From NCBI GenBank assembly GCA_964651435.1, contig CAZYVU010000062.1:1-9804 (forward strand): a DNA stretch of 9,804 nucleotides. The letters are read 5' to 3'. Below the pieces are notes generated by a model. The model searched no databases. It was not told the DNA's origin and saw nothing but the letters and a program-made list of their open reading frames with translations. Origin of the DNA: CAZYVU01 sp964651435. GTDB lineage: Bacteria; Desulfobacterota; Syntrophorhabdia; Syntrophorhabdales; CAYQXL01. Of the stretch, positions 1 to 6,110 are shown in pieces (the stretch's first letter is position 1; every line of letters begins with the position of its first letter). Position numbers and translations under genes: made by a program.

Positions 1-136
1 TCTTCACATCCTGAAGATCACGGGGCGGAGGGCTGGGGGCAGCGGCGTGGAGAGGAAGGACGGCGAGGGCAAGGCTGACGAGGAGAAGGAATCCCGAAAT
101 CTTTATCGAAAACCAATGCGGCCTCACACGACCCAT
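1..136 (-). CDS. N-terminus of an exported protein (partial, runs off the left edge)
   Basis: Read on the minus strand, an open frame starts at ATG 136-134 (alternative GTG 127-125, with AGGA six bases upstream) and stays open for 45 codons to the window edge. The first residues are MGRVRPHWFSIKISG, followed by a strongly hydrophobic stretch (FLLLVSLALAVLPL, residues 16-29) and HAAAPS, which is a textbook Sec signal peptide: basic n-region, hydrophobic core and an A-x-A-like cleavage site near residue 32-33. The mature part begins with a Pro-rich stretch (PSPPPRDLQDVK). Too little of the mature protein is visible to name a function. It is transcribed divergently from the oxidoreductase operon. 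The frame and signal-peptide composition are seen directly; that it is a real gene is inference, though random antisense sequence rarely gives such a clean signal. Confidence 0.6.
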   Translation of the reverse strand, partial: MGRVRPHWFSIKISGFLLLVSLALAVLPLHAAAPSPPPRDLQDVK

Positions 137-504
137 CCTGCTTGCCCCCGGAGACATCAATTTCAGCCTTCCCTCACCATGTGCTTCATAAGGTGCGGTA
201 CGTTTAGATATGCCGTCCCGGCACATCTTGTCCGTGCTTATTGAATGGTATGCCAAAAGGGCGTGAAATTCAATACGATAGGCCTAAGTCAAGAATCAGG
301 TGCCGGCTATGCTTCGAGCAACCCTATCGGGCCACTTGTGCTATACTTGGAAGACGAGGGGAAGGGTTTATTCTCGAAACACCGCGCCCACAGTGCACCC
401 ATCGGCAACTACTGGGCTTTCGACACTGTTTTGCCGGGCAATGGTGTCTGCGCATCTTCTTAGCGGAGGGGTTACGAGCCCCCGGCACCTCGTAGGAGAG
501 GATT
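137..504. other. divergent intergenic region and leader of the oxidoreductase operon
   Basis: No convincing gene is seen here; the short open frames are rich in Arg, Cys and Pro and have no ribosome-binding site. The region separates two divergent genes. It contains a small hairpin (TGCCG 211-215 with CGGCA 219-223), an extended -10 element at 339-347, and, just before the rightward gene, G-rich and C-rich stretches (AGGGG then GAGCCCCC, about 466-484) that could pair. From the likely transcription start near 354 the leader of the oxidoreductase mRNA would be about 150 bases. I recognise no known riboswitch in it. Confidence 0.5.
339..347 (+). promoter_or_regulatory. extended -10 promoter element upstream of the oxidoreductase operon
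   Basis: TGCTATACT forms an extended -10 box (TG, one base, TATACT). No good TTGACA-like -35 sits 16-18 bases upstream, so recognition would depend on the extended -10. The same GTG[C/G]TA pattern recurs upstream of three other genes in the window, which supports it. Confidence 0.45.
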
Positions 505-3195
505 ATGCCTGCGAAGCGTAGCTATGATTATGATCTGATCGTCATCGGTGGGGGTATTGCAGGGATGGTCTCAGCCGTAACAGCCAACGGCCTTGGCCGG
601 CACGTTGCCGTCATCGAAAAGGCGAGGATAGGGGGCAACTGCACCAACTCAACATGTATTCCCAGTAAAGCCCTTATCCGGCTGAGCCACATAAGCCATG
701 ACGTGGCGCAGCTTCACCGGCGCGGTCTCCTGAGCAGCCCACCGGGCCCGTTGGACGACGGCACAATTATGCCCCATATCAGGGGCATTGTGGAAAAGGC
801 CTACGAAAAAGATCGGCCGGAGTCCTTTGCCGACATCGGCGTCGACGTCATCGATGGTTCAGCCCGCTTTGTGGACCCGCACCGCGTAGAGGTGGGGGGT
901 CGAGCCATTTCCGCCGCCAAGTTTATCATCGCCACGGGCACAACACCTTTCATCCCTCCCGTTGACGGGCTTCAAGACATAGATTTTTTGACCAACGAGA
1001 CCCTCTACGGGATAGAGGAGGTCCCTGAATCGCTCATCATTCTCGGTGGCGGTATAGACGGGCTTGAGTACGCCTCCGCCTTCGCCCTCCTTGGCGTGAA
1101 GACGACAGTTGTTGAGATGGCCGCGAGGCTCCTTCCCATGGTCGATCTTGAGCTGGCCAATCACCTTGCAAAGGCGCTGCGTGAAAACGGCGTCTGCCTC
1201 ATGATGGGAACCAAAGCCATTCGATTCTGCAAACGCGAAGGCAAGGTGGACCTGACGGTGGCAAGGGGGGACGGATCGCAGGAGTCAATCGTGGCCGATC
1301 GGGCCATAGTTACCGTAGGCAGAAAGCCTGATCTGGCAGGCCTCGCCCTTGAGAAGGCAGGTGTACAACAGAACGCCCGGGGCATCATTACGGACAAAAA
1401 ACTCCGAACATCGGCCGCCCATATCTATGCCTGCGGTGACATAGCCGGCCCCTATCAGTTGGCCTCCACCGCTGAGGCGCAGGCGATTGTGGCAGCCACG
1501 AACGCCGTTCTGCCCGTAAAGCGGACCGTCGACTACAGCAACAACGTCTATGTTGTCTTTACAAGCCCGCCTCTTGCCTACCTGGGCCTAACAGAGGAGC
1601 AGGCGTATGAAGCCTGCGGCGAGAAACTGAAGGTTTATCGCTTCGATTACAGGAACATGCGGCGGGCCATCGTTGACGGAGACAGCACCGGCATGGCAAA
1701 GGTCCTCTGTGACGGACGGGGCCGCATTGTGGGGGCCCATATTCTCGGTGAGGGCGCAGCCGAGGTCATTCACGAGATTCAGGCGATAAAGGCCTTCGGC
1801 AAGCCCTTACACAAGCTGAACGTCGTGACCCACGCCTACCCGACCTATGCCCAGGCGCTGGTGGGGCGGGCGGGGCAACTGGCCTTCCTGGACCATATGG
1901 GGACAAATGTGCTTGTAAGGCTTGCCCTGCGCCTTCTCCCCGGCTGCAAAAACAGACTCCATGTTGCCCGCCATCGCCTGGCCGAGGCGGGTCCGGCCGA
2001 AGGGACACCGGCGAAGATGGGGCTTCAGGAAGGACCGCACCCCGGTCCCTCATGCACTGTCACGTCCAGTGACGCCGGCCCCGGCTTCGCTATCGTCCAT
2101 GTGAAAGGAACCCTTGACGGGACCTGCGAGCGAGTCTTGTCGCGGACATGGAGCGACGCTGTCGGGAGATCGAAGAATATTCTCCTGAGCCTCTCGGAAC
2201 TCGTGCATGTAGACCCCGAAGGGGCCGGTATACTGGTCAAGAACGTAGCCCTCACGGCCCGGAACAAGAAGGGAGTTGCTGCCGTCGGGCTGAAGGAAGA
2301 TGTCAGGGATGTGTTTCGGCTGACGCGCCTCGACGAAGTCATTGCGATCTTCGACAGCGAGACAGAGGCCTTATGCTGTCCCAACCTTTTGGAGCGAAGG
2401 GGCCCAACAGGCACGGGTCGCTCAACCTCCGTGGAGACCCCCGCGGCAGGGTGGGCCCGGTCCATCGACCTCATATCCATAACGGATATCCCTCGGGCGG
2501 CCATGAATATCAACGTCCAGGGCAGGCATACAACGAGCCCCGTAAAGGGCTTCGGTCCCCTTTGGGAAAAGAGATACCGCCTGCGCCTCGGGGACACGGA
2601 CATGGACCCGAGGGAAATCGTCTCCCTGTGGAAGTCGGTCTTTCCCCAGTTCTGGCCAAAGGGCAACGAGGTCTTTCTACCGAAAGGGGCCGCCATAGCC
2701 CCCGGTACGCCGGCCGTCCTGAACCTGAGCCTTCCGGGAGCGCTCACCCTGGCAACGGGCATTATGGTCATGTACGTGGGCGACAGCTCCTTTAGCTTCA
2801 TGACCGTCGAAGGCCACATGCTATCGGGCTGGATCACATTCAGCAGCTTCCGCGAGGACGGGGCCGTATTCATTGAGGTCCACCCGCTTTTCAGGTCCGG
2901 AGATCCCCTTATGGAGCTAGCCCTCCGTTTCGGCGGGGCAAGAGAGGAGGACAGATTCTGGCACCAAACGCTCAATAACCTGGCCCGTCGCATCGGTTCC
3001 CACGGCCACATCGAGCAGCACACCATCCTCGTTGACGGACACATGAACGGGCATGAAAAACGGAACCTGTGGCAGAACGCAGCGATCCGTTCTGCCTTGT
3101 ACATGCCCCTCCATCTGATCAAAAGGATGGTTCACGGGAAAGATGACGTCGAGGAGCAGGCGGCCAAGGCCAATGGCGCTTCGCGATCACTATGA
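505..3195 (+). CDS. FAD/NAD(P)-dependent disulfide oxidoreductase fused to a STAS-like domain and an uncertain C-terminal domain
   Basis: The start is ATG 505, with the ribosome-binding site AGGAGAG (494-500) four bases upstream. Residues 1-480 form a complete class I pyridine nucleotide-disulfide oxidoreductase of the dihydrolipoamide dehydrogenase / mercuric reductase group. Visible motifs are the FAD dinucleotide fold (GGGIAG near residue 15), the redox disulfide C46-x4-C51 in GGNCTNSTCIPSK, the NAD fold GGGIDG (181-186) with Glu204 ending the second strand (favours NADH), the second FAD motif CGD (310-312) and a C-terminal dimerisation domain. The usual catalytic His-Glu pair is altered: the motif reads HAYPTYAQ (443-450), with Tyr445 and Gln450. 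After a basic linker, residues about 525-625 look like a STAS domain (GFAIVHVKGTLDG, then LVHVDPEGAG); the DxxG motif there lacks Ser/Thr. Residues about 680-845 may be DUF1990/SRPBCC-like (uncertain), followed by a histidine cluster (833, 835, 839, 846, 850). Family members are normally about 450-480 residues, so this fusion is nearly double length. No signal peptide or membrane segment is seen, so a cytoplasmic location is likely. The substrate is unknown. Confidence 0.85.
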   Translation: MPAKRSYDYDLIVIGGGIAGMVSAVTANGLGRHVAVIEKARIGGNCTNSTCIPSKALIRLSHISHDVAQLHRRGLLSSPPGPLDDGTIMPHIRGIVEKAYEKDRPESFADIGVDVIDGSARFVDPHRVEVGGRAISAAKFIIATGTTPFIPPVDGLQDIDFLTNETLYGIEEVPESLIILGGGIDGLEYASAFALLGVKTTVVEMAARLLPMVDLELANHLAKALRENGVCLMMGTKAIRFCKREGKVDLTVARGDGSQESIVADRAIVTVGRKPDLAGLALEKAGVQQNARGIITDKKLRTSAAHIYACGDIAGPYQLASTAEAQAIVAATNAVLPVKRTVDYSNNVYVVFTSPPLAYLGLTEEQAYEACGEKLKVYRFDYRNMRRAIVDGDSTGMAKVLCDGRGRIVGAHILGEGAAEVIHEIQAIKAFGKPLHKLNVVTHAYPTYAQALVGRAGQLAFLDHMGTNVLVRLALRLLPGCKNRLHVARHRLAEAGPAEGTPAKMGLQEGPHPGPSCTVTSSDAGPGFAIVHVKGTLDGTCERVLSRTWSDAVGRSKNILLSLSELVHVDPEGAGILVKNVALTARNKKGVAAVGLKEDVRDVFRLTRLDEVIAIFDSETEALCCPNLLERRGPTGTGRSTSVETPAAGWARSIDLISITDIPRAAMNINVQGRHTTSPVKGFGPLWEKRYRLRLGDTDMDPREIVSLWKSVFPQFWPKGNEVFLPKGAAIAPGTPAVLNLSLPGALTLATGIMVMYVGDSSFSFMTVEGHMLSGWITFSSFREDGAVFIEVHPLFRSGDPLMELALRFGGAREEDRFWHQTLNNLARRIGSHGHIEQHTILVDGHMNGHEKRNLWQNAAIRSALYMPLHLIKRMVHGKDDVEEQAAKANGASRSL

Positions 3196-4585
3196 CGCCG
3201 TTGTCGTCGGTGCGGGGCCGAACGGGCTCTCGGCGGCCATCACATTGGGCCGCACACTTGAGTCCGTGCTCCTGTTGGAGGCCAGGCCGACCGTAGGCGG
3301 CGGGACCCGCTCCGCCCAGTTGACCCTCCCCGGCTTCGTCCACGACATCTGTGCGACGGCCCATCCCCTCGGGGTCGCATCCCCTTTCTTTCGTGACCTT
3401 AACCTTTCACGATACGGTGTCACGTGGGTTCACCCGGAAATAGTCCTGGCACACCCCTTTGACGACGGGTCGGCCCTTTTCCTCCACCGGTCGCTGGACA
3501 TCACGTGCGACAGCCTTGGCCCGGACGGCAAGGCCTACCGGGATCTCCTGTCCCCCTTTGTGGAAAACCACGAGCAGCTCCTTTCCCACATCCTGAGGCC
3601 CCTCCATTTTCCGGAAAACCCTTTGTTGATGGGCCGGTTCGGCATGAGGGCGGCCGGCTCGGCCCGCCGCCTGGCCGAAAGGATGTTTCGGGTCGAGCGA
3701 ACCCGGGCTGTCTTCGCAGGCCTCTGCGCCCACGCCATGATTCCCCTGGAGAAGGCCTTCACGGCAGCCTTCGGCCTCGTCCTCGCCACGCTGGCCCATG
3801 CTGTCGGATGGCCAGTCGTTGAGGGAGGTTCTCAAGGGTTAGCCAATGCGCTGGCTACCTGCTTTCTCGATGAGGGCGGAGAGATAGAGACGGACAGACC
3901 GGTGTCGGCCGTACGCGATCTGCCGAAGGCAAAACACTATTTCTTTGACGTAACGCCCCGACAGCTCTTGAACATCGACGGCCTCGGCCTTACGGGGGGT
4001 TACCGCACCAGGCTTGCCCGGTTCCGCTATGGCCCCGGCGTTCACAAAGTGGACTGGGCCCTGCGGGAGCCCATTCCCTGGAAGGCCCAGGCATGCAGGA
4101 GGGCAGGGACCGTTCACCTCGGCAGCTCCTTTGCCGCGATCAGCGCTGCGGTTCGCGACGTCAACGCAGGAAAGATGCCTGCCTCCCCTTATGTTGTCCT
4201 CGCCCAGCAGACCATCTTTGACCCCTCCCGTGCTCCTGCCGGGGCCCACACGGCATGGGCTTACTGCCATGTTCCCCACGGCTGCACAGAGGACGCGACG
4301 GCTTCTATAGAGAATACGATCGAGAAATATGCACCGGGGTTCAGAGAGATCGTTCTGGCCCGTCACTCCATGACTGCCCGTGAAATGGAAGGCTACAACC
4401 CCAATTATGTGGGCGGAGACATCAATGGCGGGACCCAGGACCTTTTCCAGCTCTACACGCGGCCGGTCATCTCTTTGTGCCCTTACAAGACATCGACCCC
4501 AAACATCCGCATCTGTTCCTCCTCCACCCCTCCCGGCGGGGGCGTCCACGGCCTCTGTGGCTATTACGCCGCCAAAAGCCTTTAA
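3173..4585 (+). CDS. CrtI/PYROXD2-like FAD-dependent oxidoreductase (phytoene desaturase superfamily)
   Basis: This 470-residue flavoprotein begins with a Rossmann FAD-binding motif, YDAVVVGAGPNGLSAA (GxGxxG at residues 13-18), with Glu36 positioned for the adenosine ribose, then the GGGTR motif (42-46) typical of the amine oxidase / phytoene desaturase fold. It ends with the conserved C-terminal FAD signature CSSSTPPGGGVHGLCGYYAA (448-467), so the protein is complete. This pattern marks the PYROXD2-like branch of CrtI-type enzymes, which oxidise or saturate C-C bonds; the substrate cannot be read from the sequence. The gene starts inside the upstream fusion gene, overlapping it by 23 bases in another frame. 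An in-frame ATG at 3143 would add ten basic, unconserved-looking residues and enlarge the overlap. I prefer 3173 because AAGG lies four bases upstream and the family normally starts just before YDAVVVG. The overlap implies translational coupling and a shared transcript. No carotenoid synthesis gene is nearby. Confidence 0.85.
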   Translation: MALRDHYDAVVVGAGPNGLSAAITLGRTLESVLLLEARPTVGGGTRSAQLTLPGFVHDICATAHPLGVASPFFRDLNLSRYGVTWVHPEIVLAHPFDDGSALFLHRSLDITCDSLGPDGKAYRDLLSPFVENHEQLLSHILRPLHFPENPLLMGRFGMRAAGSARRLAERMFRVERTRAVFAGLCAHAMIPLEKAFTAAFGLVLATLAHAVGWPVVEGGSQGLANALATCFLDEGGEIETDRPVSAVRDLPKAKHYFFDVTPRQLLNIDGLGLTGGYRTRLARFRYGPGVHKVDWALREPIPWKAQACRRAGTVHLGSSFAAISAAVRDVNAGKMPASPYVVLAQQTIFDPSRAPAGAHTAWAYCHVPHGCTEDATASIENTIEKYAPGFREIVLARHSMTAREMEGYNPNYVGGDINGGTQDLFQLYTRPVISLCPYKTSTPNIRICSSSTPPGGGVHGLCGYYAAKSL

Positions 4586-4661
4586 GTGCGAACCGAGTTT
4601 TTGTCAAGCAGACCCTGAAGACACTGGGAGTTGCCGGGACGCGGGCACCCGCAACAAGCAT

Positions 4662-4691
4662 TTGACAGACACGGGCGGACTCCCTTACTAT
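4662..4691 (+). promoter_or_regulatory. sigma-70-type promoter of the 146-residue exported protein gene
   Basis: A perfect -35 TTGACA (4662-4667) is followed after 18 bases by TACTAT (4686-4691). Transcription would start near 4698, giving a leader of only about 25 bases that contains the ribosome-binding site. This implies the downstream gene is transcribed independently of the oxidoreductase operon. Confidence 0.75.
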
Positions 4692-4723
4692 AGTGTCTCA
4701 CGACACGCCAATAGGAGGGTTCA

Positions 4724-5164
4724 ATGAAACGTGTGACGGCGGTTCTTGCCGCACTGTGCCTCACCTCTCTGTCAGCTCTGGCAGCGGAAAGCACCCCTGC
4801 AGACATCCGGGGAACCTGGGCCGGTCTGACGCACTCGGCCGTCTATGGGACGGGCCAGCACCACCCCGAGGGAAAAGCGTCTGATGTCCGATTCAGGCGC
4901 ATCGAGATCACGCTGGCCATCGATAGGCAGGAGGGCAGAAATTTTGCGGGGAAACTTTCTTCGCCTGCCCACACCGAACCGGTAGTCGGCGCCTTTGCGT
5001 CAGATCTTAACAGTGGCGTCATGGCAGACCTGGACGGCAGCTATACCTTTAAGCTCGCCGGCAAGAACCACATGGAGGTCTGCTACACGGGAAGCGGCGG
5101 CAACGCCGGTTCCGCAAAGGTGGCTGCGTGTTACGATCTAAAAAGAAAGAGCTCCACGCCATAG
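4724..5164 (+). CDS. small exported protein, possibly a beta-barrel (lipocalin-like) fold
   Basis: A strong ribosome-binding site AGGAGGG (4713-4719) lies four bases before ATG 4724. The 146-residue product opens with a Sec signal peptide (MKRVTAVLAALCLTSLSALA, cleavage expected at about residue 20-22), so it should be periplasmic or secreted. The mature part begins ADIRGTWAG, with a Gly-Thr-Trp motif near its start, then alternating polar/hydrophobic strands (RRIEITLAID, GSYTFKLAG, HMEVCYTG, KVAACYDLK). That layout would suit a small antiparallel beta-barrel like those of lipocalins or avidins, but this is only a structural guess; I recognise no named family. The two mature cysteines, Cys120 and Cys136, sit on neighbouring predicted strands and could form a disulfide. 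The HH pair at 46-47 is the only obvious His cluster. Its own promoter and close ribosome-binding site suggest efficient expression. The next gene also encodes a small exported product but has a separate promoter. Confidence 0.8.
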   Translation: MKRVTAVLAALCLTSLSALAAESTPADIRGTWAGLTHSAVYGTGQHHPEGKASDVRFRRIEITLAIDRQEGRNFAGKLSSPAHTEPVVGAFASDLNSGVMADLDGSYTFKLAGKNHMEVCYTGSGGNAGSAKVAACYDLKRKSSTP

Positions 5165-5234
5165 CCTCTTTTTGTGGAAAGCATACTGTCTGCCGGCGGC
5201 GCACGGCCTCGTGCCGGGCAAAAAAGATTGGGGC

Positions 5235-5262
5235 TTGACAAGGAAGTTTTTTGTGCTAAGCT
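5235..5262 (+). promoter_or_regulatory. promoter of the small repeat-peptide gene
   Basis: TTGACA (5235-5240) is followed by a 16-base spacer ending in TGC and then TAAGCT (5257-5262), giving a consensus -35 with an extended -10. The start site would be near 5269, about 18 bases before the gene's start codon, with the ribosome-binding site in between. Confidence 0.65.
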
Positions 5263-5286
5263 TTCACAATGGAAAAGGAGGACCCT

Positions 5287-5532
5287 ATGAAGAAACTGAT
5301 AGCCTTTCTTGTAGTAGCGGTGTTTGTCTGTGCGCCGTTAGCCTATGCCGGCCCAGGCCCCGCTCCGAACTCGGGGGATGGCGTTTCTGACGGCAGCGGG
5401 CTTGACCCAAGCCCCTCGGCGTCAGGCGCGGGAAGTGAACCAAGGGGCCCTGCACCCAATTCGGGCGACGGCGTCTCCGACGGAAGTGGCTTTGACGGCC
5501 CTTACGGTACAAGCTGGGAGGAAATGATTTAG
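5287..5532 (+). CDS. 81-residue exported Gly/Ser/Asp-rich peptide with a duplicated 15-residue motif
   Basis: The start at ATG 5287 is fixed by an ideal ribosome-binding site AAGGAGG (5275-5281); an upstream in-frame ATG at 5269 lies before that site and is rejected. Residues 1-21 (MKKLIAFLVVAVFVCAPLAYA) form a clear Sec signal peptide, leaving a mature peptide of about 60 residues. The mature part has two identical copies of GPAPNSGDGVSDGSG at 24-38 and 54-68, spaced exactly 30 residues apart and joined by a Ser/Pro/Gly linker, then a short tail FDGPYGTSWEEMI. It contains no cysteine after cleavage and no hydrophobic core, so it is probably extended or disordered. The N-S-G-D-G-V-S-D-G stretch vaguely resembles Asp/Gly calcium-binding loops such as thrombospondin type 3, but this is speculation. 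It is a single-gene unit with its own promoter and a strong terminator 37 bases downstream. I recognise no named family; a secreted structural, adhesive or signalling peptide is possible. Confidence 0.8.
   Translation: MKKLIAFLVVAVFVCAPLAYAGPGPAPNSGDGVSDGSGLDPSPSASGAGSEPRGPAPNSGDGVSDGSGFDGPYGTSWEEMI
5356..5490 (+). repeat. two codon-diverged copies of a 45-base unit encoding the same 15 residues
   Basis: The copies lie at 5356-5400 and 5446-5490. Codon-by-codon comparison shows 11 of 15 codons differing, always at the third base, and none changing the amino acid. The duplication is therefore old and the protein motif is under strong constraint. Confidence 0.85.
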
Positions 5533-5569
5533 GGCTTTACCTGGGTTTGTAGACTGCTGCGGAAAACCC

Positions 5570-5602
5570 AAAAAGACAGGATAGAGGATCCTGTCTTTTT
5601 TT
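5570..5602 (+). terminator. strong intrinsic terminator after the repeat-peptide gene
   Basis: A perfect 13-bp stem (AAAAAGACAGGAT 5570-5582 pairing with ATCCTGTCTTTTT 5588-5600) encloses a five-base loop and runs into seven consecutive T (5596-5602). The matching A-tract on the left side means it could also work on the opposite strand. Confidence 0.9.
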
Positions 5603-5720
5603 GTGACAAGTTTAAGCCAATCAATCCCTTTGGTAGTAGCAAAGCAGAATCCTGCTGTTAATAACAGGTTTTTGTCATCATTTATTAAGCATTCGCCTCA
5701 ACCGTTTCTGTGGTACACAT

Positions 5721-5757
5721 AAGGCACTCTTTGCCGGAAAAGAAAGGCCTTTGCCGG
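5721..5757. repeat. imperfect direct repeat around CTTTGCCGG, possible operator
   Basis: AAGGCACTCTTTGCCGG (5721-5737) is followed by AAGGCCTTTGCCGG (5744-5757). They share AAGGC and CTTTGCCGG, with the CTTTGCCGG cores 20 bases apart, roughly two helical turns. The second copy runs into the palindrome TTGCCGGCAA. Regulator binding is only a suggestion. Confidence 0.3.
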
Positions 5758-5832
5758 CAACACAATAGTCGATCGCGTAGTCGGACCGGTCGTTGGCGGT
5801 CAAGGACGATCACGCTTATTCCTTCACTTTTG

Positions 5833-5841
5833 TGGTATTAT
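5833..5841 (+). promoter_or_regulatory. putative extended -10 element upstream of the HEAT-repeat gene
   Basis: TGGTATTAT provides an extended -10 (TG, one base, TATTAT); the local sequence TATTATTATAG offers a second register three bases on. There is no clear -35. If used, it would give a leader of some 260 bases before the HEAT-repeat gene. Confidence 0.35.
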
Positions 5842-6110
5842 TATAGAGTTACCGTGCAGCGGCCATTTCGTGTTGCAAACACAGGGAAGGCGTGGCGCGA
5901 GGTCGTATCGGAAAGGTGTCTAAGCACTCTCGGGAAGCATGACGGGCATGTGCCGCAGGGGAACGAGGCATGGCGATAGGCGAATCGGGTCGGCTTGTGT
6001 ATCGGGCAGCCGCATCGAGCGGCCACACCGGAACGAGTCGCTTATTATATCAATAGACAAGGGGGACCCCGAGGCTGATGCGGACGGGTAGCGCTACGGG
6101 AGCGGCAAAC

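Larger units (their letters stand above)
5603..6110. other. about 500 bases without a convincing gene
   Basis: Open frames here (for example on the plus strand at 5710-5979 and minus strand at 5841-6026) are Arg- and Cys-rich, lack ribosome-binding sites and look random. The left part is AT-richer than its surroundings. The region holds a pair of short direct repeats around 5721-5757, a palindrome TTGCCGGCAA (5751-5760) and an extended -10 element near 5833-5841. It most likely contains the promoter and a long leader of the HEAT-repeat gene; a small RNA cannot be excluded. Confidence 0.5.

Noticed and set aside
241..495. Short overlapping open frames in the leader of the oxidoreductase operon
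   Set aside because: Three frames are open at once over much of the same sequence, none has a ribosome-binding site, and all are Cys/Arg/Pro-rich without domain-like pattern.
2025..3122. A 365-codon open frame on the minus strand opposite the fusion gene
   Set aside because: Composition is Arg/Ser/Pro-rich as expected for the complement of a GC-rich gene; the plus-strand frame carries the recognisable reductase and continues through the region without interruption.
4630..4656. Hairpin GTTGC(C)GGG ... CCCGCAAC as terminator of the oxidoreductase operon
   Set aside because: The stem has a bulge, competes with a smaller hairpin inside it, and no T-tract follows; it could be a weak structure only.
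5190..5226. GC-rich hairpin (GCACG/CGTGC) after the 146-residue protein gene as a terminator
   Set aside because: It is followed by A residues rather than T on the plus strand, so it does not fit an intrinsic terminator in the gene's direction.
5710..5979. An 89-codon open frame in the gap before the HEAT gene
   Set aside because: Arg-rich, no ribosome-binding site before its ATG and no recognisable motif; probably chance.
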